Positions 1 to 7,904 are shown, counted from the first letter of the stretch. The stretch is 33,607 nt of DNA from Pseudomonadota bacterium (GCA_023422555.1 JAFAGQ010000331.1:1-33607); one strand, 5' to 3'. Numbers and translations: made by a program. Notes: generated by a model not told the origin, from the letters alone.

Positions 1-110
1 ACACGGACAAGGCAATATTCGCGGGCAGTGACGCGACGTGTAGAAAAAGTCACCGGCTGATCCAGAGGAACACGCGCGATACATACGGAAACGGACTCAA
101 TGACTGGCAT
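1..110 (-). CDS. Enolase-superfamily (mandelate racemase/muconate lactonizing type) enzyme, N-terminal fragment
   Basis: Only the first 36 codons lie in the window; the gene continues past the left edge. The ATG at 110-108 follows an AGGAG-type ribosome binding site at about 121-125. The translation begins MPVIESVSVCIARVPLD, then QPVTFSTRRVTAREYCLVR. This resembles the capping-domain start of mandelate racemase/muconate lactonizing proteins, where a beta strand ending in a V-P-L-D-x-P-V motif is followed by 'A-R-E-Y-x-L-V-R'. Such enzymes abstract the alpha proton of a carboxylate substrate using Mg2+; the catalytic residues are outside the window. It lies 129 bases downstream of the Bug receptor gene on the same strand, so the two may form one catabolic unit under the LysR regulator. 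The family call rests on a short N-terminus only. Confidence 0.6.
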   Translation of the reverse strand, partial: MPVIESVSVCIARVPLDQPVTFSTRRVTAREYCLVR

Positions 111-162
111 GGAATCAAAACTCCTGATCATGAAAATGAAGAATGGTGGAACGATAAAAGAG

Positions 163-240
163 GATCGAAAAAGGGGACGAAAAAGGGGTCGAAAATGAGA
201 AAATCAAGAAAATGCCGATCGAAATGCAGGCGATCGAAAT
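163..240. repeat. Purine-rich short tandem repeats in the spacer after the Bug gene
   Basis: The spacer between the Bug receptor stop and the enolase-like start contains two copies of a 12-bp unit, CGAAAAAGGGGA at 166-177 and CGAAAAAGGGGT at 178-189, then a degraded third copy. Further on, the 10-mer CGATCGAAAT occurs at 216-225 and again at 231-240, the second copy reaching the Bug stop codon. Read on the coding (minus) strand this is a pyrimidine-rich tract. I see no U-tract hairpin in it. Confidence 0.7.
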
Positions 241-1211
241 TACTCGAATTTGATATTGGCTTTTTTAATGACGTCCTGCCATTTGCTCTGCTCCGCTTTA
301 AGCAATTGTGCAAATTCCTCGGTCGTACTTCCAATCGGCGTCAAACCAAGGTCAGCAAGGCGTTTGCGAACTGCCTCTTCTTTAAGGATCGATGTGATTT
401 CGCCATTGAGCTTTTGCACAATGTCGTCCGGCGTATCTTTGGGGGCGATAATGCCGAACCAGACATTCGCATCGTATCCGGGCAATCCGGCTTCATCAAA
501 GGTTGGCACATCCGGCAGTTGAGGCAGGCGTTTTTTGGAAGTGACGGCAATGGCTTTCAGCTGATCTCTCTGAATAAACGGCAGGCTCTGAGTTGGCGTA
601 GCAAAAATCAGCGGAATCACGCCGCCAAGCAGATCCGTTTGTGCCGGCGCTCCGCCTTTATAGGGAACGTGGTTCATTTTGATTCCAGCCATCTGATCCA
701 TCAGTTCCATGGCAATGTGCTGTGTAGAGCCTAGTCCCGGTGTGCCAAAATCGATTTTCTGTTTGCTGGATTTTGCCAGATCGATGAATTCCTGAAGCGT
801 ATTTGGTTTGAATTTCGGATTCGCCACCAGAACGAAAGGCGTTTCAGCAATCACGCTGACCGGTTTGAAATCATCCAGGCTGTAATTCAGTTTGGGATAC
901 AGCATGGTGTTGGTGACGTGAGATGAGATCACCAGCATCAGGGAATAACCATCGGGCTTGGAGCGCTTCAGCTCAGAAGTGGCTATCGTGCTGTTGGCGC
1001 CTGGCTTGTTTTCCACCACAAAAGTTTTGCCCATTCGGTTGGATAATTCAGATGACATCAGCCGCGCAATGGTGTCGTTCGAGCCACCCGGCGCCATGCC
1101 AACCGTGATTTTGACTGCCTTATCCGGGTATTCCTGAGCGACTGCGGTAAGTGAACTACCCATCAGGGCAGCACATATTGAGGCTTGCGCCAGTTTTTTC
1201 AAATAGTTCAT
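240..1211 (-). CDS. Bug/TctC-family tripartite tricarboxylate-type periplasmic solute receptor
   Basis: This 323-residue protein matches the usual length of Bug receptors, which bind small carboxylates in the periplasm. Residues 1-26 form a Sec signal peptide with a Lys-Lys N-region, a hydrophobic core and an A-V-A-Q cleavage region. Family landmarks are the APGGSNDTIAR loop (39-49), the VVENKPGANS segment that follows it and the later GSTQHIAMELM segment. No tctA or tctB membrane partner is visible, so it appears to be an orphan receptor, as is common in Alcaligenaceae. The ATG at 1211 is preceded by AGGAGA with good spacing. A LysR gene lies just upstream on the same strand and an enolase-superfamily gene just downstream, which suggests binding of a hydroxy- or keto-carboxylate; the ligand itself cannot be read from sequence. 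Confidence 0.9.
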   Translation of the reverse strand: MNYLKKLAQASICAALMGSSLTAVAQEYPDKAVKITVGMAPGGSNDTIARLMSSELSNRMGKTFVVENKPGANSTIATSELKRSKPDGYSLMLVISSHVTNTMLYPKLNYSLDDFKPVSVIAETPFVLVANPKFKPNTLQEFIDLAKSSKQKIDFGTPGLGSTQHIAMELMDQMAGIKMNHVPYKGGAPAQTDLLGGVIPLIFATPTQSLPFIQRDQLKAIAVTSKKRLPQLPDVPTFDEAGLPGYDANVWFGIIAPKDTPDDIVQKLNGEITSILKEEAVRKRLADLGLTPIGSTTEEFAQLLKAEQSKWQDVIKKANIKFE

Positions 1212-1271
1212 TCCATGGTCTCCTGTTGGTGTTGACTGCTTTTTTGTCGTTATTTCCTGCAGTCTAGCCTG

Positions 1272-1330
1272 ATCCGCTAAGCGGATTTATGGATAGTTTT
1301 TGTGAATTAAGCGATAAAATCGATTAATCG
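1272..1330. promoter_or_regulatory. Palindromes in the Bug upstream region
   Basis: The 241-base gap between the LysR stop and the Bug start holds two palindromes: ATCCGC-TAA-GCGGAT at 1272-1286 and CGATTAATCG at 1321-1330. They lie 61-119 bases upstream of the Bug start codon, where LysR regulators typically bind. Assignment to the adjacent LysR protein is inference. Confidence 0.45.
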
Positions 1331-1382
1331 ACGAGCGCGAATGCCCGAGAACGTGACCGATGGGGAATGACGGATGCCATAA

Positions 1383-1410
1383 TGGTACTTGGTACTTGGT
1401 ACTTGGTTCT
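1383..1410. repeat. Heptanucleotide tandem repeat (TGGTACT)x4
   Basis: Three exact copies of TGGTACT (1383-1403) and a fourth with one mismatch (TGGTTCT, 1404-1410) lie head to tail between the LysR stop and the Bug promoter region. A 7-bp period changes helical phase when copies are gained or lost, so length variation here could alter expression. Confidence 0.85.
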
Positions 1411-1452
1411 GACAAGGAATTTCACGCACAGTGATTGTGTGCATGCCGTTAA

Positions 1453-2394
1453 TCAGCCGGGCTGGTGCGCTGACAGTGCTGCCAGTTTTTCTGCGACATG
1501 GGTTTTTAGTAATTCAATGAAGGTCCGGGCTGCCAGGGATTCTGTGGATTCTGTTCTGCGAAGCAGACAAATATCCCGTTCGTTGATGGGCAGGGTAACA
1601 GGCACGGCCCGCAGCGTTTTCAGATCGAACTGGCGAAGTCCCAGAACCGGCACAATGGTGGGGCCAATGCCCGCACCGACCAGTCCGGCAGCGGTAGACA
1701 GATTATTGACCTGAATGGCTTTTATCCATTGTTGTGGGTATACCGATGCGTCCAGGTGCTGGCGGATACTGCTGGCCTTTTCGAAAACAATAATGGGATG
1801 AGGCAAAATGTCGTCCACGGTCAGACGTTTTCGTCCGGCAAGTTCATGTGTTGCCTGGCAGACAAAATAAAACGTATCAGAAGCAAGTTTCTCCATGACC
1901 AGATCGGTTCCTGTTTCCACAGATGCGCATAAGGCAAAGTCCACTTTGCGCGTTCGCACGAGATCAACGCAAGCCGTATTGGGCACATCTTCCACCTTCA
2001 GTTCAATACCCGGATAACGGTTCAGAAATGTGGCGATGATTTCCGGCAGCAATCCGGAGAAAATAGTTGGCAGCGCTGCGATCGCAACCCGACCCTTCCT
2101 GAGCGAAATATGGTCCTGCATTTCAGTAAGCGCGTCTTCAGTTTGCGGAATGAGATGATTCACAATATCTAGAAAAACTTCTCCTTCAGCGGTCAGTTCA
2201 ACGTTCCGGGTATTGCGCGAGAAGAGCCTGACATTGAGGCCACTTTCCAGATTGCCGATCAGCGCGCTGAACGCAGATTGCGTAATACTGCAATGTTCAG
2301 CCGCTCTGGTGAAATTGCGCAATGTTGCCAGCGCTGCGAAGGCTTTCATCTGACGCAGGGAAAGATTCATTGTCGGGCTTGGGGTCGTTGTCAT
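1453..2394 (-). CDS. LysR-family transcriptional regulator
   Basis: The 313-residue length is typical of LysR proteins. The N-terminal winged helix-turn-helix is clear at about residues 10-70 (LRQMKAFAALATLRNFTRAA, then TQSAFSALIGNLESGL, then LFSRNTRNVELTAEG). The C-terminal two-lobed effector domain follows, starting near GRVAIAALPTIFSGLLPEI. It is transcribed toward the Bug receptor gene and is divergent from a 58-residue ORF. Both arrangements are usual for LysR control, so the Bug gene and the downstream enolase-like gene are the likely targets. The effector is probably the carboxylate imported or its catabolite, which is inference. Confidence 0.92.
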   Translation of the reverse strand: MTTTPSPTMNLSLRQMKAFAALATLRNFTRAAEHCSITQSAFSALIGNLESGLNVRLFSRNTRNVELTAEGEVFLDIVNHLIPQTEDALTEMQDHISLRKGRVAIAALPTIFSGLLPEIIATFLNRYPGIELKVEDVPNTACVDLVRTRKVDFALCASVETGTDLVMEKLASDTFYFVCQATHELAGRKRLTVDDILPHPIIVFEKASSIRQHLDASVYPQQWIKAIQVNNLSTAAGLVGAGIGPTIVPVLGLRQFDLKTLRAVPVTLPINERDICLLRRTESTESLAARTFIELLKTHVAEKLAALSAHQPG

Positions 2395-2522
2395 GATTGG
2401 GTCATTGGTGGCTGAATTACATCTGTTATACCTTGTTTATTGGCAATAGTTAGGGATATACAGATAAGCAGCTCTATCTACGGTGTCGTTTATATTCAAC
2501 TGAAAAAGGAAACACAAACGTA

Positions 2523-2699
2523 ATGATTATCGACGGTCGTGTAGTTGACACTACTGCAATGCGTACGCTGGAAGAAATTCGCCAGAATCAGATTGCAGCG
2601 TTGAAGGATGTGTCTGAGTATGATTCCGAAGCAGGTGTCCGGATATCTGCTGATGAGATTCGTGAATCACTGGAAAATAACCAGATTCGGATTCAATGA
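2523..2699 (+). CDS. Small hypothetical protein, 58 residues
   Basis: An ATG at 2523 follows an AAGGA ribosome binding site (2506-2510) and opens a 58-codon frame ending TGA at 2697-2699. The product starts MIIDGRVVDTTAMRTLEEIR and is acidic and probably largely helical, with no signal peptide, membrane segment or cysteine. It is divergent from the LysR gene, and its stop faces the stop of the MaoC gene 97 bases away. I do not recognise the family. The good ribosome binding site and the regular polar-hydrophobic pattern argue that it is a real small gene. No function is assigned. Confidence 0.6.
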   Translation: MIIDGRVVDTTAMRTLEEIRQNQIAALKDVSEYDSEAGVRISADEIRESLENNQIRIQ

Positions 2700-2796
2700 G
2701 AACGGAGTGTGGATCTGACACCCCGGATCCAGCGGATGGATAATGGAAAGAGCTATGGTTGGCTGAACAGTACTGGTACAAGGAATTAATTGACCG

Positions 2797-3285
2797 TCAT
2801 ACTTTTCTTTGCATCAGCAATTGTGTTTCTCCTTCCTGTAACACTTTCGCTGATTGGTTAAGTAAAGTCAGTTTCAAGGTGGCGATACCACGATCCGCTC
2901 GTTTGGTGGAGCGTTTTCCTACCACCTCGATTTTCACGTGAATGCGATCGTTAATGAATATTGGCGCGCGAAAAGACCAGTTCCAGCCCAGCGTGGCAAC
3001 GGCGTTTAATCGAACAGGGCAGCGGGTTTTTAATCCGTCTGCCAGAGATAGTCCCAGCAGTCCGTGCGCAATGCGACCAGGAAATCCAGCCTCCTGAGCT
3101 GCAATATCGTCAAGATGTATGTCGTAAAGGTCACCCGAAACACCGGCAAAGTTGACGATATGCGCTTCGGTGACGGTCACACCCGATGTCACATAGCGAT
3201 CGCCAACTTCAATATCATCCAGATGATAGATTCCGGCATGAAGAATGCGGTTGTTATCTATTGAGGCGTTGTCCTGATTTTTCAT
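2797..3285 (-). CDS. MaoC-like (R)-specific enoyl-CoA hydratase/dehydratase
   Basis: This is a 162-residue single hot-dog domain, the normal size for a MaoC-type hydratase. The active-site loop reads FAGVSGDLYDIHLDD, giving the Asp-x4-His pair D52/H57 that activates water in (R)-hydratases. It is followed by RIAHGLLGLSLADG (71-84), the family's second signature. The ATG at 3285 was chosen because a GGAG site precedes it. A longer reading from 3444 would overlap the upstream gene by more than 140 bases. It starts 16 bases after the TIM-barrel gene's stop and is the last gene of the five-gene operon starting at 7821. It probably hydrates or dehydrates a CoA thioester made by the operon's CoA-transferase; the substrate is unknown. 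Confidence 0.85.
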   Translation of the reverse strand: MKNQDNASIDNNRILHAGIYHLDDIEVGDRYVTSGVTVTEAHIVNFAGVSGDLYDIHLDDIAAQEAGFPGRIAHGLLGLSLADGLKTRCPVRLNAVATLGWNWSFRAPIFINDRIHVKIEVVGKRSTKRADRGIATLKLTLLNQSAKVLQEGETQLLMQRKV

Positions 3286-3301
3286 TTGTTCTGCTCCATT
3301 A

Positions 3302-4150
3302 TCAGCAAACTGATTGCAACCGTTGCGCGCATATGGACAGTACATCATCGGGTGGCATTTTCCACCAATGATCGCGCGAAAATATTTCAACTTCCACCAT
3401 GCCATCAAATCCGGCTTGTTCAATTTGCCGACGAAAGCCAGCAAGATCGACTACTCCATCTCCCATCATTCCGCGGTCCATTAACATGTGTTTTGTATCG
3501 GGCAACCAGTCCGAAACGTGGTAAGCCAGTATTCTTCCGGCTGCGCCTGCTGCAGAAATAGACCGCTGCAGCAGAGGATCCCACCAGCAATGATAGATAT
3601 CGATGGCAATGCCAAGTTCTCTGGGGTTGTCAGGAGCGACCTGTCGGCACACATCAAGCGCTTGTTCGATGGTGTTTACCACTGATCTGTCCGCTGCATA
3701 CATGGGATGTAGTGGTTCAATGGCCAAAGGAACGCCAATATTGCGCGCTGTTTCGAATAATTCAGCGATACCTTCCGTCACCTGTCCTCGCGCATTTGAG
3801 ATATCATTTGATGCCGCATGCGCCCCTCCGGTAACCAGCACAAAACAGCGAGCGCCGATTTCAGCGGCGTCATGCAGGGCTCTTACGTTGCTTTCCATGC
3901 TTTCCCGTCTCTCAGACTTTGACCCAGTCAGATAACTTGATCGGCAATAACCACTGACGTCCAGTTGCAGTGCGCGCAATTGCCGGGAAATTTTTGCAGC
4001 GCCAATCGTCTCTAACTCATCTCGCCAGGGTGCTACTCCTCCAAAACCTGCGGCTGCAATTCGTTCCAGTGTCCTGTCCAATGGTTCCCGATGGCCTAGT
4101 GTTGCGGTATTGATTGCACATTGATGCAAATTTCCAGTTAAGGTTCTCAT
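3302..4150 (-). CDS. Sugar phosphate isomerase/epimerase-like TIM-barrel protein
   Basis: The 282-residue product belongs to the xylose-isomerase-like/AP-endonuclease-2 TIM barrels. A plausible metal-binding set is E145 (AIEPLHP), D184 (IAIDIYHCWWDP), H211 (AYHVSDW) and E255 (VEVEIFS). The family contains epimerases, hydroxypyruvate isomerases and 3-dehydroshikimate dehydratases, so the reaction cannot be fixed from sequence. The ATG at 4150 was chosen. It lies 8 bases after the DUF993 stop, whereas the upstream TTG at 4171 would give 7 extra residues and an overlap. Its place beside an AroE-like dehydrogenase makes a dehydratase or isomerase acting on a polyhydroxylated carboxylate an attractive inference. 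Confidence 0.82.
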   Translation of the reverse strand: MRTLTGNLHQCAINTATLGHREPLDRTLERIAAAGFGGVAPWRDELETIGAAKISRQLRALQLDVSGYCRSSYLTGSKSERRESMESNVRALHDAAEIGARCFVLVTGGAHAASNDISNARGQVTEGIAELFETARNIGVPLAIEPLHPMYAADRSVVNTIEQALDVCRQVAPDNPRELGIAIDIYHCWWDPLLQRSISAAGAAGRILAYHVSDWLPDTKHMLMDRGMMGDGVVDLAGFRRQIEQAGFDGMVEVEIFSRDHWWKMPPDDVLSICAQRLQSVC

Positions 4151-4158
4151 ATCTGTCT

Positions 4159-5322
4159 CTATCGTGTACAACCCAGCACACGCATTGCCAGTTTCATTCG
4201 TTCCACCGCAAGCGCGGGTTCTCTTAATAAATTTGCTGCGTCAGCAAGCCGAAATATATCCGCCAGATAGATCGGAGGACGCATACCGTGATGTCCGCCG
4301 AGCATGTAGAAATGAGGCTGAAAGCCATTCAGATAGGCGAGAAAGACTACCCCTGTCTTGTAATATTGTGTCGGCGCTTGAAATATGCGACGCGATAATG
4401 TCACAGTGGGATTCAGAATACGATCATACTGTTCGATATCGCCAGTCGCGAGTGCGGCAAGCGCTCGCGATGCTGCCGGCGCGATTGCATCGAATATGCC
4501 TAGTAGCGCGTGGGAATATCCGTTCTCATCGCCTTTGATCAGTGTTGGATAATTGAAGTCGTCTCCGGTATACATTTTGACGAAGGCGGGGAGTCGACGC
4601 CTGAATGCAATTTCTCTATTCTGATCAAGCAGAGAGATCTTGATACCGTCTATCCTGGATATATTCTCAGAAATGACAGAAAGACATGTCTCAGCAGCAA
4701 CGTCAAGATCGTCACTACCCCAATAGCCTTTCAGTTCAGGATCGAACATATCACCCAGCCAGTGCAGAATAACGGGTTGATCACACATTCCCAGAACCTT
4801 TCTATAAACCTCAAGGTAATCTTCCTGGCTGCGCGCAACGCGCGCTAATGCGCGGCTGGCCATCAGAATAACCCGACTGCCTGTACGCTGGACAGCTTCA
4901 ATCTGATTTGCGTACGCGCTGACAATCTCGTCGCACGAACTCACAGACAGTGGTGAAATATGGTCGGTGCCGCAGCCAGATGCAACCAGCGCGCCAGGAA
5001 TATCCTGCGTCCCCTTCATCGTTCGCTCTATGAGTTCGAGTGCTGTTTCCCACGTCAATCCCATCCCTCGCTGAGCCGTATCCATCGCTTCTGCAATACC
5101 GAATCCCTGCTCAATAAGGTAGCGCCGGTATTCAAGTGTGCGATCCCAGTCAATTGCTGGTTGTGCATTCAATTCCCCACTACGTAGCGGATCAGCTACG
5201 ACATGCGCGGCAGAATAGGCGATGCGGTTAAATTTTCTGTCAGCATGAGACTCAATGATTGGCGTGCCGCAGAGGGTGTAGTCTTCAAATTGTCCTGTAG
5301 CGGTTGGAAGTGTGATCATCAT
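4159..5322 (-). CDS. DUF993 family protein (TIM-barrel, dihydrodipicolinate-synthase-like)
   Basis: This 387-residue protein matches the DUF993 family in length and character. Visible landmarks are a conserved N-terminal P-x-x-E-S-H-A-D-R-K-F-N-R-I-A-Y-S segment (21-37), CGTDHISP (117-124), VILHWLGDMFDP (184-195) and IDGIKISLLD (224-233). The lysine of the last motif, K228, sits where class I aldolases of the DHDPS/N-acetylneuraminate lyase group carry the Schiff-base lysine; that equivalence is inference. Carbon-carbon cleavage or a related Schiff-base reaction is a reasonable hypothesis, but the family has no settled function to my knowledge. It lies 19 bases after the AroE-like gene and 8 bases before the TIM-barrel isomerase, so it is cotranscribed with both. 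The start may be either of two consecutive ATG codons. Confidence 0.82.
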   Translation of the reverse strand: MMITLPTATGQFEDYTLCGTPIIESHADRKFNRIAYSAAHVVADPLRSGELNAQPAIDWDRTLEYRRYLIEQGFGIAEAMDTAQRGMGLTWETALELIERTMKGTQDIPGALVASGCGTDHISPLSVSSCDEIVSAYANQIEAVQRTGSRVILMASRALARVARSQEDYLEVYRKVLGMCDQPVILHWLGDMFDPELKGYWGSDDLDVAAETCLSVISENISRIDGIKISLLDQNREIAFRRRLPAFVKMYTGDDFNYPTLIKGDENGYSHALLGIFDAIAPAASRALAALATGDIEQYDRILNPTVTLSRRIFQAPTQYYKTGVVFLAYLNGFQPHFYMLGGHHGMRPPIYLADIFRLADAANLLREPALAVERMKLAMRVLGCTR

Positions 5323-5341
5323 AATATATTGACCTTTAGTA

Positions 5342-6217
5342 TCAGTCGCGTTGCGTTACAGTTTCAGCGGCTTCAGAGAAGTAGGCAAACGAATCGGGCA
5401 TGTCGAGTCCGAAGAATGTGGCAAATGCTTCGAGTTGGCCTTCGATCATCGGGCGGCCATTTGTCACTTTGCATCCACATGCGCGAGCGTGGGACAGAAG
5501 GGGAGTTTCGGGCGGCGTCATAATAATATCGACCACCTGAAGTGTCTTGGGGAAGACCTCGAAAGGAGCTGGCATTCCGTCGCTGGCTTTCATACCAATT
5601 GGAGAACAGTTGATAAGTAGATCGATGTCAGAGACATTCTCAGGAGTGGGATCAATCTCAATGGCGCATGTCGGATAGAATTCCTTTAATTGCAACGAGA
5701 GTTTTTCGGACAGCTGATATTGCGGTTCGCTAATTGTGATACTTGCAGCGCCGGCCTGTGCCATCGCATGTGCAACGGCAGCACCCGCACCACCAGCACC
5801 GAGTTGTTTGATGCGTGCCCCTCTTACGTCAAATCCCATACGGCTGATTCCCCGAACCAGTCCGATTCCGTCAAATAAGTCACCAAACCATCTCCCATCA
5901 GGCATTTTTCGCATAACATTGATTGCGCCAACCTGTGCAGCGTTTTCGGAGACCTCGTCTACCATCGTCATTGCGCGTGTCTTGTGCGGCACAGTAATGA
6001 CCAGTCCGTCGACATTATTTAAGGCCTGGAGTCCCGATAGGGCAGCTTCAAATGTGGCAGGTGGGATATCGAATGGTACGCAAACCGCATTCATTTCACA
6101 CGCTTCAAACATCGTATTCAATAACTGCGGCGTTTTCACCTGAGTGATGGGGTTACCGATAATGCCGAAAAGTCGGGTTGAGCCGCCGACAGCAGGAATT
6201 CTGGTAAGCGATTCCAT
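5342..6217 (-). CDS. Shikimate/quinate dehydrogenase-like oxidoreductase (AroE superfamily)
   Basis: This 291-residue protein has the AroE two-domain plan. The catalytic lysine is K79 in ITVPHK, the conserved Asp is D116 in the LFDG segment, and the Rossmann glycine motif GAGGAG is at 140-145. Two differences stand out. The substrate-carboxylate S-x-S motif of AroE (as in S-K-S-P) is V-K-T-P at 27-30. After the second Rossmann strand the usual N-R-T NADP motif is replaced by S-E-P (163-165), whose acidic residue favours NAD. Together these suggest a catabolic NAD-dependent dehydrogenase for a shikimate- or quinate-like substrate rather than the biosynthetic enzyme. It starts 23 bases after the CoA-transferase stop, with GGGAT as ribosome binding site. 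Confidence 0.85.
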   Translation of the reverse strand: MESLTRIPAVGGSTRLFGIIGNPITQVKTPQLLNTMFEACEMNAVCVPFDIPPATFEAALSGLQALNNVDGLVITVPHKTRAMTMVDEVSENAAQVGAINVMRKMPDGRWFGDLFDGIGLVRGISRMGFDVRGARIKQLGAGGAGAAVAHAMAQAGAASITISEPQYQLSEKLSLQLKEFYPTCAIEIDPTPENVSDIDLLINCSPIGMKASDGMPAPFEVFPKTLQVVDIIMTPPETPLLSHARACGCKVTNGRPMIEGQLEAFATFFGLDMPDSFAYFSEAAETVTQRD

Positions 6218-6240
6218 TACTGATCCCTTTTTGCGAGTTG

Positions 6241-7821
6241 TTAAAGACGCGAATGTTGAGGCCAGGTTTCGCCGTTCATGTCCGTTCCCAGGCCCATGGG
6301 TTCCTGCAGGAAAAGGCGTTCGTCCATCAGTTTCAGGTCGGGTGAAATATTCGGCCGAAAATCCATATGCGCAAGTACATCGCGCTCAAGATCAATGCCG
6401 GGCGCAATTTCGATGAGTTCAAGGGCGTCTTTTGTGGTTTGAAATACTGCACGTTCCGTCACGAATATTGTCGTCTGGTTACGTTCCCGTGCAAATGGGC
6501 CGTTATACGATACCTGCTGTAGGCTTGATACAAATTTCTTATGTTTTCCTTCCTGCAATATTATGAGTTTGCCGTCCTGGCATGCAACTTGCAGCCCACC
6601 TGCGGTAAACGTTCCCCCGAATACCATTTTGCGTGCGTTCTGACTGATGTTGATAAATCCTCCGACTCCGATCAACTTATCAGCAAAGCGACTGATATTC
6701 ACGCTACCCTGGGAATCGATTTCGACGGCTGAAAGGAATGCAATATCAATTCCACCCCCGTCATAAAAATCAAATTGATACGGCATATCTATCAGTGCAC
6801 TATAGTTTCGGGCTGCCCCTGCATCCAGCCCCGCGGCGGGAGCGCCTCCGATCAGTCCCTGCTCATTTGTCAGAATGATATGGTGTAATACATCTTCTTC
6901 CGCAGCCACCAGGCCTATTCCAGTACACACACCCGATCCGACGTTACAGATGGCGCCCACGCGTAGTTCCATCGCAAGACGACGTGCAATGATTTTGCGC
7001 TCATCCAGCGGCAAACGAGGGAATCCGCCAAGTGGAATCCGCAGTTCGCCTGTAAATGACGGGTCGTATTGCGTCTGATAGGTCACTGGCTGGTTTTCTT
7101 CCACGACGACCACATCGACAAGCATGCCTGGGATTTTCACCATTTTGGCTGGCAATGTACCGCGCCGCGCTATGCGCTTGACCTGAACGATGACAAGACC
7201 ACCGTTACGTCTGGTTGCCTGGGCCATTGAGAGCATGTCTCCGAAAATGGCCTCGTGTTCCATCGTAATATTGCCATCCTCGTCGGCGGTGGTGCCACGG
7301 AGAAACGCAACATCAACGTCGAACGGTTTGTAGAACAACCAATCCTTTTCGTCGATTTTGATCAGGCTTACGAGTTTTTCCTCGCTGGGTGCGCCCTGGC
7401 TACCTCCGTCGTGGCGTGGGTCAACAAAAGTATGCAAACCGACATGACTAATGAGTCCCGGTCTGCCTGCAGCCATCTCCCGGGTCAGTTGAGATAGCAC
7501 GCCTTGTGGCAAAGTCCACGCTTCGATTTTCTTATCCAGCGCCATTTTCGCCAGTGGCGGGGAATCGACCAGTGTTCCGCATACGACTCGTTTTAGTAAA
7601 CCATCATGTGCCAATCGCGAAGCGCCACATTCTCCACGATTGCCCAGGCCGACTGGATGAACCGATGTGAGCTGACGGGGTTCAGACTGCGTCAGGTAGC
7701 GTTGTTCCAGAGCTTCGATCAATGCTTCGGGCACAGCATGGCCGCTTCCGGAGCCTCCGATTATTAAGGTATCGCCATCCTCTACTAACGCAACTGCCTG
7801 CTCGGCACTCATAATTTGCAT
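6241..7821 (-). CDS. Fused acyl-CoA:acetate/3-oxoacid CoA-transferase (family I)
   Basis: The 526 residues contain both halves of a class I CoA-transferase in one chain, as in propionate CoA-transferase and YdiF. The N-terminal half carries the G-G-S-G-S-G-H loop (22-28) and VGLGNRGECGASRLAHDG (57-74). The C-terminal half carries GSGVCTGIG (295-303). It then has the TNEQGLIGGAPAAG segment, whose E320 is the expected thioester-forming glutamate. It would move CoA from acetyl- or succinyl-CoA to a carboxylate. It is the first gene of the minus-strand operon, has a GGAG ribosome binding site, and starts 84 bases from a palindrome shared with the TetR promoter. It likely activates the acid that the other enzymes process. 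Confidence 0.88.
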   Translation of the reverse strand: MQIMSAEQAVALVEDGDTLIIGGSGSGHAVPEALIEALEQRYLTQSEPRQLTSVHPVGLGNRGECGASRLAHDGLLKRVVCGTLVDSPPLAKMALDKKIEAWTLPQGVLSQLTREMAAGRPGLISHVGLHTFVDPRHDGGSQGAPSEEKLVSLIKIDEKDWLFYKPFDVDVAFLRGTTADEDGNITMEHEAIFGDMLSMAQATRRNGGLVIVQVKRIARRGTLPAKMVKIPGMLVDVVVVEENQPVTYQTQYDPSFTGELRIPLGGFPRLPLDERKIIARRLAMELRVGAICNVGSGVCTGIGLVAAEEDVLHHIILTNEQGLIGGAPAAGLDAGAARNYSALIDMPYQFDFYDGGGIDIAFLSAVEIDSQGSVNISRFADKLIGVGGFINISQNARKMVFGGTFTAGGLQVACQDGKLIILQEGKHKKFVSSLQQVSYNGPFARERNQTTIFVTERAVFQTTKDALELIEIAPGIDLERDVLAHMDFRPNISPDLKLMDERLFLQEPMGLGTDMNGETWPQHSRL

Positions 7822-7904
7822 GTTTCTACTCCGGTCTTGATTATTTACTTGGTATTGTTTTCAAAAAGGGGCCCAGACAGACAGCGGCTTCCTATAAAAA
7901 ACTT

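Noticed and set aside
100..198. Plus-strand 32-residue ORF ending in a Lys/Arg-Gly-rich tail
   Set aside because: The basic tail comes from the tandem purine repeat, there is no ribosome binding site, and it overlaps the enolase-like start on the other strand.
3..734. Long open frame on the plus strand running through the spacer into the Bug gene
   Set aside because: Most of it is antisense to the well-supported Bug gene, its start lacks a ribosome binding site, and its composition is unlike a folded protein.
2957..2970. AATATTGGCGCGCG as another GntR site
   Set aside because: Only one half matches and it lies inside the MaoC coding region.
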